DNA of 9,429 nucleotides from Planctomycetota bacterium. Lineage in GTDB: Bacteria; Planctomycetota; Phycisphaerae; Sedimentisphaerales; Anaerobacaceae. Numbering within the stretch: position 1 is the first letter of the stretch; each line of letters starts with the position of its first letter. The stretch covers positions 1 to 9,429 of the forward strand of contig JAPLMV010000230.1 of NCBI GenBank assembly GCA_026386835.1. Direction: 5' to 3'. This document shows, in pieces, positions 1 to 6,661 of this stretch. Below the pieces are notes generated by a model. That model was not told the DNA's origin. It saw nothing but the letters and a program-made list of their open reading frames with translations, and searched no databases. Position numbers and translations under genes: made by a program.

Positions 1-668
1 AAAAAGCCGCAATGTTTAGCGACCGTATCCGGCTAATTGAACGCCTCGACCGCCGCGGCACACCGGATGAAAACGTCCAGCCGGAACTCTTCGCCGCCCA
101 GCCTGCGGAAGCCCTCGAACAGCTCCAGAAAATCCTAAATGCCGACCATCCCATCAGGATTATCGAGGGCATCGACATCGCCCACATCTCAGGGTCCCAG
201 TCCGTCGGCTCGCTGGTCAAATTCATTGACGGCAGAGCGTTCAAAAATGGCTACCGCCGTTTCAAAATAAAAACCGTAGAAGGTATCGACGATTATGCGA
301 TGATTGCCGAGGTTGTTAAACGCCGCTATAAATACGCTCTTGAAGGTCAGGAGCTTTGGCCAGACCTTATCTTAATCGATGGCGGCTTAGGACAGCTCCA
401 CGCCGCAGAACATGCACTAAAGGAAATGTTGACCGCAAACCACCAGCCGCGAGATATGAAAATCGCCGCCATGGCCAAACGCGAAGAAGAGCTTTTTATT
501 TCCAATTTCCAATTTCCAAATGCCAATTTGAAATCTGAAATTAAAAATTTGAAATTGCCCCGCACATCCCCAGCCCTGAAGCTCCTTCAGTACGTCCGCG
601 ACGAATCCCATCGTTTCGCCCAGCACTACCACCATCTTCTACGCGACAAAAACTTATTAGACCAGTAA
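1..668 (+). CDS. uvrC: UvrABC excinuclease subunit C, C-terminal part (5' end outside window)
   Basis: UvrC makes the two incisions flanking a DNA lesion during nucleotide excision repair. The frame is open to the left edge (codons from position 3), so the ATG at 12 is internal; the first residues (AAMFSDRIRLIERLDRRG) look like the end of the UvrB-binding UVR motif. Counting from that Met, the RNase H-like endonuclease domain is clear: GIDIAHISG (D55), GIDDYAMI (D93/D94), PDLILIDGGLGQL (D123) and RDESHRFAQHYHHLL (H200) match the catalytic positions known in the family. The GIY-YIG half lies upstream of the window. Two oddities: a roughly 19-residue low-complexity insert (about residues 163-181) encoded by an AT-rich palindrome, and a stop only about 18 residues after the catalytic His, so the usual C-terminal tandem helix-hairpin-helix domain is absent. 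It is convergent with the polysaccharide operon and ends 25 nt from it. Confidence 0.93.
   Translation, partial: KAAMFSDRIRLIERLDRRGTPDENVQPELFAAQPAEALEQLQKILNADHPIRIIEGIDIAHISGSQSVGSLVKFIDGRAFKNGYRRFKIKTVEGIDDYAMIAEVVKRRYKYALEGQELWPDLILIDGGLGQLHAAEHALKEMLTANHQPRDMKIAAMAKREEELFISNFQFPNANLKSEIKNLKLPRTSPALKLLQYVRDESHRFAQHYHHLLRDKNLLDQ
503..557. repeat. AT-rich palindromic repeat-like insert inside uvrC
   Basis: The stretch has near-matching arms: CAATTTC at 503-509 is the exact reverse complement of GAAATTG at 551-557, and between them AATTTCC-type units (left) face AATTTGAAAT-type units (right). It lies where other UvrC proteins have a variable linker between the (A/G)xAKxEE segment and the LPRxSPALKLLQ segment, and it keeps the reading frame, encoding ISNFQFPNANLKSEIKNLK. 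The composition differs sharply from the GC-richer uvrC sequence on both sides. I read it as an intragenic palindromic element, by analogy with Rickettsia palindromic elements; that family assignment is inference. No second copy was seen in this window. Confidence 0.6.
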
Positions 669-693
669 CATTTTTCCCGCTCACATATTAGTT

Positions 694-1638
694 TTATTTA
701 TCTTGCCTCAGCCATCGAACGAATTCGGCAAGGCCAGCCTGGATTGTGGTCGTCGGGTTATAGCCGAGTTCATTGGCAGCCATTGTTATATCGGCGAAGG
801 TTTTTTCGACGTCGCCCGGCTGAAGGGGTATGTTTTGCCTGACTGCTTTTTTGCCGAGGGCTTTTTCGAGCTCGGCAATTAAATCGTTGACGCTTATGGG
901 CATTGATTCGCCCAGGTTGTATATGTGGAAGCCGTCGCATTTTTGGATTGCGGCAGCGACGCCGTCAATTATGTCGTCGATGTAAGTGAAATCGCGCATC
1001 ATAGAGCCGTCGCCATAGACGGGTATGGGTTTACCCTGCTCGATGAGTTTTGCGAATTTGTGGATGGCAAGGTCCGGCCTCTGGCAAGGACCATAGACGG
1101 TAAAGAACCGCATACAGGTTATTGGGATTTTGTAAAGGTGGTGATATGTGTGGCAGATGAGTTCACAGGCTTTCTTGGTTGCAGCGTAGGGCGAAATTGG
1201 AAAATCGACGTTGTCTGCTTCGGAGAACGGAATTTTTTTATTGTTGCCGTAGACGCTTGAGCTTGAGGCGAAAATGAATTTTTGTATTTTGTACTTTTTT
1301 GCGGCATCGAGCAGCACCATCGTTCCATTTATATTGACATCGGCATAGAGGAGCGGCTGGTCAATCGACGGCCGCACGCCCGCACGGGCAGCAAGGTGTG
1401 CGATTATATCGATTTTGTCGCTGACGGCTTTATCCATAGCGGCGATATCCCGAATATCAGCTTCGATAAGGCGGAAGTTTTTATTTTTAAGGCAGCTTTC
1501 GATATTTCGGTGTTTTATTTTCGGGTCATAAAACTCGTCGAAATTATCAACACCGACGACATTGAAACCGTCAGCCAGAAGTCGCCGGCTCAAGTGTGAA
1601 CCGATAAAGCCAGCAGCACCGGTAATTAATACTTTCAT
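694..1638 (-). CDS. NAD-dependent epimerase, UDP-glucuronate 4-epimerase-like (extended SDR)
   Basis: A 314-residue extended short-chain dehydrogenase/reductase. The Rossmann NAD site is GAAGFIG (residues 7-13), the active-site elements are SSSSVYG (125-131) and Y151xxxK155 (SPYAATKK). The segment MRFFTVYGPCQRPDL followed by MRDFTYIDDIIDG is typical of the CapI/LpsL branch that interconverts UDP-glucuronate and UDP-galacturonate. This fits the UDP-glucose dehydrogenase two genes upstream, which would supply its substrate. The frame extends upstream to about 1839, but I place the start at 1638 because AAGGA (1648-1644) sits 5 nt ahead of that ATG and the Rossmann fold begins at once. It is the last gene of the leftward operon, 11 nt after the membrane protein. 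A different UDP-sugar 4-epimerase specificity cannot be excluded. Confidence 0.88.
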   Translation of the reverse strand: MKVLITGAAGFIGSHLSRRLLADGFNVVGVDNFDEFYDPKIKHRNIESCLKNKNFRLIEADIRDIAAMDKAVSDKIDIIAHLAARAGVRPSIDQPLLYADVNINGTMVLLDAAKKYKIQKFIFASSSSVYGNNKKIPFSEADNVDFPISPYAATKKACELICHTYHHLYKIPITCMRFFTVYGPCQRPDLAIHKFAKLIEQGKPIPVYGDGSMMRDFTYIDDIIDGVAAAIQKCDGFHIYNLGESMPISVNDLIAELEKALGKKAVRQNIPLQPGDVEKTFADITMAANELGYNPTTTIQAGLAEFVRWLRQDK

Positions 1639-1649
1639 ATTGTTCCTTA

Positions 1650-2015
1650 TCATGCTGAAAAGATAATAATCGATCCGAAAGCCAGCGGGATTAATGAGGA
1701 AATCCTGATAAAAGCAACTGGTTGACTCTCGAACCAGCCCATTAATGAGCCGGCTTTTTTTGCCCCTATCGCAAACACCACCAGGCCGGACAGCAGGAAA
1801 ATTATGCCGAGTGTGATTATAACCCAATGTATTCGACATTGCTGAACGCCCAGAAACAAAATCACCGCAATTGTGATTCTTATTGATGCTGCGATATGCG
1901 GACCGATTCCGACTTTGAAGAAACTAATCAAGCTTTTAATGATTGCGGGCCTTACCAAAAAGATAATGCCGGCGCAAATGAAAAGGATACCTAAAGTTCG
2001 AACAGCCATTTGCAT
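1650..2015 (-). CDS. Small four-helix membrane protein of unknown function
   Basis: A 121-residue, very hydrophobic protein that I do not recognise. Four probable transmembrane helices are visible at about residues 4-21, 41-57, 64-84 and 100-120. The two halves resemble each other: both begin LGI-F followed by a G-rich hydrophobic helix, then a K/SL...F loop, then an IRI motif leading into a second helix (LGI at 8-10 and 69-71; IRI at 45-47 and 103-105). This suggests an internal duplication. The start is set by a strong Shine-Dalgarno, GGAGGT (2026-2021), 5 nt before the ATG; an upstream in-frame ATG would lie inside the ugd coding end. It sits between UDP-glucose dehydrogenase and the epimerase with gaps of 13 and 11 nt, so it is co-transcribed. 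A role at the membrane in glycan assembly is only a guess from context. Confidence 0.7.
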   Translation of the reverse strand: MQMAVRTLGILFICAGIIFLVRPAIIKSLISFFKVGIGPHIAASIRITIAVILFLGVQQCRIHWVIITLGIIFLLSGLVVFAIGAKKAGSLMGWFESQPVAFIRISSLIPLAFGSIIIFSA

Positions 2016-2028
2016 AAAGCACCTCCAT

Positions 2029-3321
2029 TTATTTTCTTCCGATACTATAATATTCAAAACCTGCTTTTCTGACGACCTGGGGCTCGTAAAGATTTCTGCC
2101 GTCGAAGATAACAGGCTTCCTCAGCCGTTTTGCGATAATTTCGAAGTCGGGATTTCTGAACTCCTGCCAATCGGTTAGAATGACAAGGGCATCTGCGCCG
2201 TCGAGCGTGTCATATCCATTTTCGAGTATCTGGATTTTACCTTCCAGTACACCAGCGGCTGCTTCGGGGTCATAGGCCTTGATTTTTACTCCGCAGCCGA
2301 GAAGTTTATTTATGCAGTAAACTGCGGGAGATTCCCTTGTATCATCGGTCTTTGCCTTAAAGGCAAGTCCCCATGCAGCCAGCGTGGTTTTATTTTCCCG
2401 ACCCGCAAAATAATCCATGATGCGTTTTGTGAAACGTTCCTGCTGCTTTATGTTCACGGCCTGTATTGCTCTGGCAATGGTCATTTCAATGCCGTTAATC
2501 GAGCCTGTATGGATAAGGGCGCGAATATCCTTTGGAAAACAACTGCCGCCAAAGCCCAGTCCAGGAAACAGGAAAGATTGTCCTATTCGTGAGTCGCTGC
2601 CAAGACCATGCCTTACCATTTCGACATCTGCGCCGAGTTTTTCGCACAGCTCTGAGATTTCGTTCATAAACGAGATTCTTGAAGCGAGCATTGTGTTTGC
2701 AGCGTATTTGGTCATTTCAGCAGAAACAGGGTCCATAAATATTATTCTATTGCTCCTTCGCATAAATGGTGCGTAGAGCTGCTTCATTATTTCCCTTACA
2801 GCAGGATTTATTGTTCCAATAATGATTCTGTCGGGACTCATAAAATCTTCGACCGCTGCGCCTTCCTTCAGGAACTCGGGGTTGCTGACATAATCAAAGG
2901 GAACTTGTGTTTTTGATTTTACAAGGTCAGTTATTTTATCGCAGGTGCCTATCGGAACGGTGCTTTTGGTTACGATGATTCGGTATTCTTTGAGGTTCTG
3001 TGCTATATGTCCTGCCACATCAAGGACTGCCGATATATCAGCCGAGCCGTCCGGCCTTGAAGGTGTCCCGACGCCGAGGAAGATAACAAGTGAATTGTCG
3101 ATGCCATATTTCAAGTCGGTCGTAAAGTGCAGGCGACCAAGCTTTTCGTTGTGTTTTACTATCTCAGCCAGGCCGGGTTCATAAATCGGGATGACGCCAT
3201 TTTTGAGGCCGGTAATTTTCTTTTCATCAACATCTACACATACCACATCGTTGCCAGCTTCGGCAAAGCAGCCGGCAGTAACCAGTCCAACATAACCGAT
3301 TCCAACCACGCAAATCTTCAT
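2029..3321 (-). CDS. ugd: UDP-glucose 6-dehydrogenase
   Basis: A 430-residue cytosolic enzyme that oxidises UDP-glucose to UDP-glucuronate with two NAD+. It has the full family layout: N-terminal NAD-binding domain (GIGYVGLV, 7-14; acidic VCVDVDEKK at the end of beta2), the central helical domain with KYAANTMLA (K208), the active-site loop GLGFGGSCFPKD with catalytic C261 and K264, and a C-terminal UDP-binding domain with GLAFKAKTDDTRESPA (318-333). The length is normal. The start is supported by AGGAGT (3334-3329) 7 nt before the ATG. It lies 36 nt after the NusG-like gene and is followed by the membrane protein and the UDP-glucuronate epimerase-like gene, giving a plausible UDP-Glc to UDP-GlcA to UDP-GalA route. 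It is a distinct paralogue from the dehydrogenase at 5073-6386 (different active-site loop). Confidence 0.95.
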   Translation of the reverse strand: MKICVVGIGYVGLVTAGCFAEAGNDVVCVDVDEKKITGLKNGVIPIYEPGLAEIVKHNEKLGRLHFTTDLKYGIDNSLVIFLGVGTPSRPDGSADISAVLDVAGHIAQNLKEYRIIVTKSTVPIGTCDKITDLVKSKTQVPFDYVSNPEFLKEGAAVEDFMSPDRIIIGTINPAVREIMKQLYAPFMRRSNRIIFMDPVSAEMTKYAANTMLASRISFMNEISELCEKLGADVEMVRHGLGSDSRIGQSFLFPGLGFGGSCFPKDIRALIHTGSINGIEMTIARAIQAVNIKQQERFTKRIMDYFAGRENKTTLAAWGLAFKAKTDDTRESPAVYCINKLLGCGVKIKAYDPEAAAGVLEGKIQILENGYDTLDGADALVILTDWQEFRNPDFEIIAKRLRKPVIFDGRNLYEPQVVRKAGFEYYSIGRK

Positions 3322-3357
3322 TTTTTCGACTCCTGTTATTCAATTGCACAAGTAAAT

Positions 3358-3915
3358 TTATTCAATAGTTTCTATCATATCGGCGTCAATCTCGACACTG
3401 GTAGCCTGGCCGAGCATATCAATCTGTAATACCAACCGTGCGGCTCCTTTGGTTTTTATGACGATACCCTGCAAATCAGTCATTGCACCTGCGATAACGC
3501 GGCATCGCTGCCCGGCACTTAGGTATTTATGAGGCACAAGGTCTGCTCCTGTTGTAAGGGCAAGTTCAATCTGAGAAAGTTCCTTAATGAGCTTGTTCTG
3601 ATCTTTTACTTCAATGAGGTTTGCCACGCGATTGGTCCGCAACAGTTCAATCCTCTGGCTCTCACTGCCGCAGAAGAACAGGTATCCGCCGAAGAGAGGC
3701 AAAAGCGAACGAATTATTCTCCCCTTTTGCCGCCGAATCTTCCGGCACATCGGAAGAAAATACCCGATGTCCCTGCGAATCAAATCACCGGCGAGGGCTT
3801 TTTCATTTCTGCTTTTTGTATGAGCAACCCACCATTGACCGACAAAGTCACCGATTGATTTTCCCTCAGGCCAACTGACAGGCGGATTGTCGCTTAATTT
3901 GAGCAATTCTTCCAT
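3358..3915 (-). CDS. NusG-family specialised transcription antiterminator (RfaH/LoaP/UpxY-like)
   Basis: A 185-residue NusG paralogue. After an extension of about 26 residues (LSDNPPVSWPEGKSIGDFVG) comes an NGN domain (about 27-116) starting WWVAHTKSRNEKALAGDL and containing IGYFLPM and the PLFGGYLFF strand. A C-terminal KOW region (about 131-185, from YLSAGQRCRVIAGAMTDLQG) follows. Family knowledge: NGN binds the RNA polymerase clamp, and specialised paralogues suppress pausing or termination in long polysaccharide and similar operons. Its place inside a sugar-nucleotide operon supports that role rather than housekeeping NusG, as does the absence of secE, rplK and rplA neighbours. The start is uncertain: CGGAG (3920-3916) directly abuts the ATG at 3915, while a TTG at 3906, three codons in, has GGAG at a better 9-nt spacing. 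It lies 35 nt after the aminotransferase. Confidence 0.9.
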   Translation of the reverse strand: MEELLKLSDNPPVSWPEGKSIGDFVGQWWVAHTKSRNEKALAGDLIRRDIGYFLPMCRKIRRQKGRIIRSLLPLFGGYLFFCGSESQRIELLRTNRVANLIEVKDQNKLIKELSQIELALTTGADLVPHKYLSAGQRCRVIAGAMTDLQGIVIKTKGAARLVLQIDMLGQATSVEIDADMIETIE

Positions 3916-3950
3916 CTCCGATTTTATTTATTTTACAGTTTCGTTTCCGA

Positions 3951-5054
3951 CTACTGACTATAGAATTTAAAGATTGTTTTTGCGACATACTCAATCTGTT
4001 CTTTTGTCAGTTCAGGATAAACCGGCAGCGACAGTACCTGGCTGCAAAGTTTTTCCGCTGTTGGCAAATCCCATTCCTTATAGCCAAGCTCTTTGAAGCA
4101 ATCCTGAAGGTGCAGCGGTTTTGGATAAAAAACAGCGGAGCCGATCTGGTTATCAGCCAGAAATTTCAGCAACCGGTCTCTATCTGGCACGGTAATAGTA
4201 TATTGATGATAAATACTTATATTGTTGCTGTCGATTTTCGGCGGCTTTATCACGGAACCTTTGAAGAATTTGTCATAAATGGCGGCATTTTCTCTCCGCT
4301 TTTGGCTCCAGCTGTCGAGGTATTTGAGCTTTACATTGAGAACTGCGCCATGGATGCCGTCGAGGCGGAAATTTCCACCGATTGCCCTGTAAAAATATCG
4401 CGGATTTTGGCCGTGGTCCCGAAGTATCTTTACTTTTTCAGCGAGTTTTTCATCATTGGTTGTTACCATGCCGCCATCGCCGAAACCCCCCAGATTTTTA
4501 GTCGGGTAAAATGAAAAGCATCCCAAGCAGCCAAAATTGCCGCACTTTATACCATCCTGTGAAGCACCTATGCTTTGGCATGCGTCTTCAACAACGGCCA
4601 GATTATGCTTGTGGGCGATTTTCATAATCGGCTTCATCTGGGCAAGCTGCCCGAAAAGATGCACGGGTATAATTGCCTTTGTTTTTTTTGTTATCGTTTT
4701 TTCGATAAGAGACGGGTCGATGTTGTAAGAATCAGGCTCTACATCGACGAAGACCGGCTTAGCGCCTAATCTGGCGACGGCGCCTGCGGTGGCAAAGAAG
4801 GTAAAAGGACTGGTAATGACTTCATCGCCGCTTTTTATATCAAGAGCCATCAGACTAACCAGCAGAGCATCGGAGCCGCTCGAGACCCCGATAGCGTATT
4901 TGCAGCCGCAATACGAGGCGATATTTTTTTCAAATTCCGCAACCGCCGGCCCAAGACACAGCATCTGGCTTTCGCAAACATCCGTTATCGCCTTTACAAC
5001 TTCGTTTTTGATTGAGGCGTACTGCGCCTTCAAATCCAATAGTGGAACCTGCAT
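3951..5054 (-). CDS. DegT/DnrJ/EryC1/StrS-family PLP-dependent sugar aminotransferase (WbpE-like)
   Basis: A 367-residue fold-type I, PLP-dependent enzyme that transaminates keto-sugar nucleotides, usually from glutamate. Visible signatures: PLLDLKAQY at the N-terminus, SSGSDALLVSL (58-68, phosphate-binding), GDEVITSPFTFFAT (76-89), VVEDACQSIGA (D157 and Q160 near the cofactor ring) and FYPTKNLGGFGDGG with K186 as the PLP Schiff-base lysine. The closest remembered relatives are WbpE-type 3-aminotransferases acting on UDP-3-keto-hexosaminuronates. This fits the UDP-HexNAc dehydrogenase immediately upstream, but the substrate is inferred. The start is the ATG at 5054, preceded by GAGG (5065-5062) at 7 nt; a TTG five codons upstream (5069) is the less likely alternative. 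The gap from the upstream gene is 18 nt, so co-transcription is very likely. Confidence 0.92.
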   Translation of the reverse strand: MQVPLLDLKAQYASIKNEVVKAITDVCESQMLCLGPAVAEFEKNIASYCGCKYAIGVSSGSDALLVSLMALDIKSGDEVITSPFTFFATAGAVARLGAKPVFVDVEPDSYNIDPSLIEKTITKKTKAIIPVHLFGQLAQMKPIMKIAHKHNLAVVEDACQSIGASQDGIKCGNFGCLGCFSFYPTKNLGGFGDGGMVTTNDEKLAEKVKILRDHGQNPRYFYRAIGGNFRLDGIHGAVLNVKLKYLDSWSQKRRENAAIYDKFFKGSVIKPPKIDSNNISIYHQYTITVPDRDRLLKFLADNQIGSAVFYPKPLHLQDCFKELGYKEWDLPTAEKLCSQVLSLPVYPELTKEQIEYVAKTIFKFYSQ

Positions 5055-5072
5055 CGCATTGCCTCGCAAATT

Positions 5073-6386
5073 TTAAGCCTTTACAATTTTATTTCGACCC
5101 CGCTTGACTAATGCAGTGGCGTTGCGGGAATCGATCACAAGTTTGGCATTTTTCACAATCCAGTTATAATCATAATTGCTATGGTCAGTTGAGATAACAA
5201 CGGCGTCGTAGCTGGCCAGCATCCTGGAAGATAATTCTTTACTGGTCATTTGCAAATTGTGCTCCCGCTGCTTATGAGTTCTCGGGATATAGGGGTCGTT
5301 ATAGTCAACCTTCGCCCCTCTTTTCTCAAACAGTTCAATCAGTTCGATGGAAGGAGATTCTCGTAAATCGTCAATATCCTTTTTATATGCCAGCCCGAGT
5401 ATAAGGACCTTTGAGCCGTTGAGACTCTTTTTGAGATTGTTAAATGCCTCCATAGTTCTTTCAACGACATAGTGCGGCATATTGGTGTTGATTTCGCCGG
5501 CCAGTTCGATAAATCTGGTAGGCATTCCGTATTGTCTTGCCTTCCAGGTCAGATAGAATGGGTCGATGGGGATGCAGTGGCCGCCAAGACCCGGGCCGGG
5601 ATAAAACGCATTGAAGCCGAACGGCTTTGTGCTTGCGGCCTTGATGACTTCCCAGATGTCGATGCCCATTCTGTCGAATACCATTTTAAGCTCATTGACC
5701 ATCGCGATATTGATGCAGCGGTAAATGTTTTCGAGTATCTTTGCTGCCTCTGCTACTTCAAGCGTGGATACCGGCACTGTCTTTACGATTGCAAGTCCGT
5801 AAAGGCTGTTCGCCAGAGCACAGCAGGTTTCTGTCAGACCGCCCACCACCTTTGGAATAGTTTTTGTCGTATAATGCTTGTTGCCGGGGTCTTCACGTTC
5901 GGGAGAAAATGCCAGGTAAAAATCCCTGCCCGCTTTTAGGCCTGTCTTCTCAAGTATAGGAGCGACCATCTCACGTGTAGTGCCAGGGTATGTGGTACTT
6001 TCGAGCACGATAAGCTGGCCGGGCCGGAGGTATTTGGCGATGGTTTCACTGCTGGTTATGATAAACTGCATATCAGGCTCGCGATTTTTTGTCAGGGGTG
6101 TGGGCACACAGACTATTACCGCATCGACGGTCTTTATGAGCGACATATCGGTAGTGGCTTTGAACAAACCGCTCTTAACCATCCCCCTGACCTGTGCGTG
6201 CGGGACATGCTTGATGATGCTTCGGCCTGAATTGAGGGTATTGACCTTTCTTTCGTCGATATCGAAACCGACCACTTTAAGGCCAGCGGATGTAAACTCT
6301 CTTACAAGAGGCAGACCTACATAACCAAGCCCCAGAACACCTACTACCACCTTCTTAGTTGCAATCCTTTTTTTCAAATCTCTCAT
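5073..6386 (-). CDS. UDP-N-acetylhexosamine 6-dehydrogenase (WbpA/WecC-type nucleotide-sugar dehydrogenase)
   Basis: A 437-residue member of the UDP-glucose/GDP-mannose dehydrogenase family. It has the NAD-binding GLGYVGLP (18-25), the substrate-domain VAEAAKILENIYRCINIA (K216), the active-site loop PGPGLGGHCIPIDPFYLTW with catalytic C271, and the C-terminal GLAYKKDIDDLRESP. The HCIPIDP(F/Y)YL loop, instead of the SCFPKD seen in the paralogue at 2029-3321, points to N-acetylated substrates. It therefore probably makes UDP-GlcNAc-uronate (WbpA type); UDP-ManNAc-uronate (WecC type) is possible. The start is the ATG at 6386, with AAGGTGGAG (6398-6390) just upstream; a GTG at 6395 lies within that Shine-Dalgarno and is disfavoured. 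It is the first gene of the leftward operon, with a leader of about 108 nt. Confidence 0.92.
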   Translation of the reverse strand: MRDLKKRIATKKVVVGVLGLGYVGLPLVREFTSAGLKVVGFDIDERKVNTLNSGRSIIKHVPHAQVRGMVKSGLFKATTDMSLIKTVDAVIVCVPTPLTKNREPDMQFIITSSETIAKYLRPGQLIVLESTTYPGTTREMVAPILEKTGLKAGRDFYLAFSPEREDPGNKHYTTKTIPKVVGGLTETCCALANSLYGLAIVKTVPVSTLEVAEAAKILENIYRCINIAMVNELKMVFDRMGIDIWEVIKAASTKPFGFNAFYPGPGLGGHCIPIDPFYLTWKARQYGMPTRFIELAGEINTNMPHYVVERTMEAFNNLKKSLNGSKVLILGLAYKKDIDDLRESPSIELIELFEKRGAKVDYNDPYIPRTHKQREHNLQMTSKELSSRMLASYDAVVISTDHSNYDYNWIVKNAKLVIDSRNATALVKRGRNKIVKA

Positions 6387-6426
6387 AAGCTCCACCTTCA
6401 GAATTTGACTTAAATTCAGCTAAAAA

Positions 6427-6546
6427 CTTCGACCAAACACTGCATATCAGGCAATATCCACATAAACTGGTACATATCTTCGACCGATATATCACAAGAC
6501 TATTTTATATGTAATGTGTCAGAAAGTCAAAAAGAATCGACCGATA
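6427..6546. repeat. Three direct copies of a TCGACC(GATA) motif, candidate operator
   Basis: CTTCGACC occurs at 6427-6434, CTTCGACCGATA at 6478-6489 and TCGACCGATA at 6537-6546, all in the same orientation. The start-to-start spacings are about 51 and 57 nt. The two longer copies bracket the leftward promoter. The arrangement suggests binding sites for a regulator, but no regulator of that kind is encoded in the window and the motif is short. Confidence 0.45.
6502..6530 (-). promoter_or_regulatory. Sigma70-type promoter of the leftward polysaccharide operon
   Basis: On the minus strand TTGACT (6530-6525) and TAAAAT (6507-6502) are separated by exactly 17 nt. Transcription would begin near 6495, leaving a leader of about 108 nt before the ATG at 6386. 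A TTCGACCGATA copy lies just downstream of the expected start (6479-6489) and another just upstream of the -35 box (6537-6546). It is predicted from sequence only. Confidence 0.6.
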
Positions 6547-6581
6547 AAACAACCGTACCGTTTTGGGCTGATTATTTTCGA

Positions 6582-6610
6582 TTGACTATCTGGTAAATGT
6601 TATTTAATAT
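6582..6610 (+). promoter_or_regulatory. Sigma70-type promoter of the rightward genes
   Basis: TTGACT (6582-6587) and TAATAT (6605-6610) are 17 nt apart. Transcription would start near 6617, giving a leader of about 60 nt that contains the hairpin at 6635-6658 and the AAAGGG Shine-Dalgarno before the ATG at 6678. It is the mirror counterpart of the leftward promoter; the two -35 boxes are 51 nt apart. Confidence 0.62.
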
Positions 6611-6634
6611 CGTAAAATAGAAACGCAATTTTGG

Positions 6635-6661
6635 ACGGTGGGATCTTTACCCTACCGTTTT
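6635..6661 (+). terminator. Leader hairpin with short T-run, possible weak terminator/attenuator
   Basis: ACGGTGGG (6635-6642) can pair with CCTACCGT (6651-6658) through eight pairs, one of them G-U, around the 8-nt loop ATCTTTAC. The 3' arm runs into TTTTCTCTC. It lies between the rightward promoter and the first rightward gene. The T-run is short, so it may be a leaky terminator, a pause site or simply an mRNA-stabilising hairpin. Confidence 0.45.

Noticed and set aside
503..557. CRISPR-like or satellite array
   Set aside because: The units are only about 7-10 nt with no spacers; the dyad symmetry fits a palindromic element better.
669..693. Bidirectional terminator between uvrC and the epimerase gene
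   Set aside because: The 25-nt gap has a T-run but no stem of useful length on either strand.
925..1599. Plus-strand open frames opposite the epimerase gene
   Set aside because: They are antisense shadows of a well-conserved SDR gene, with no Shine-Dalgarno or family resemblance.
1639..1839. N-terminal extension of the epimerase frame up to 1839
   Set aside because: It overlaps the membrane-protein gene in another frame, has no relation to the SDR fold, and a good Shine-Dalgarno precedes the internal ATG at 1638.
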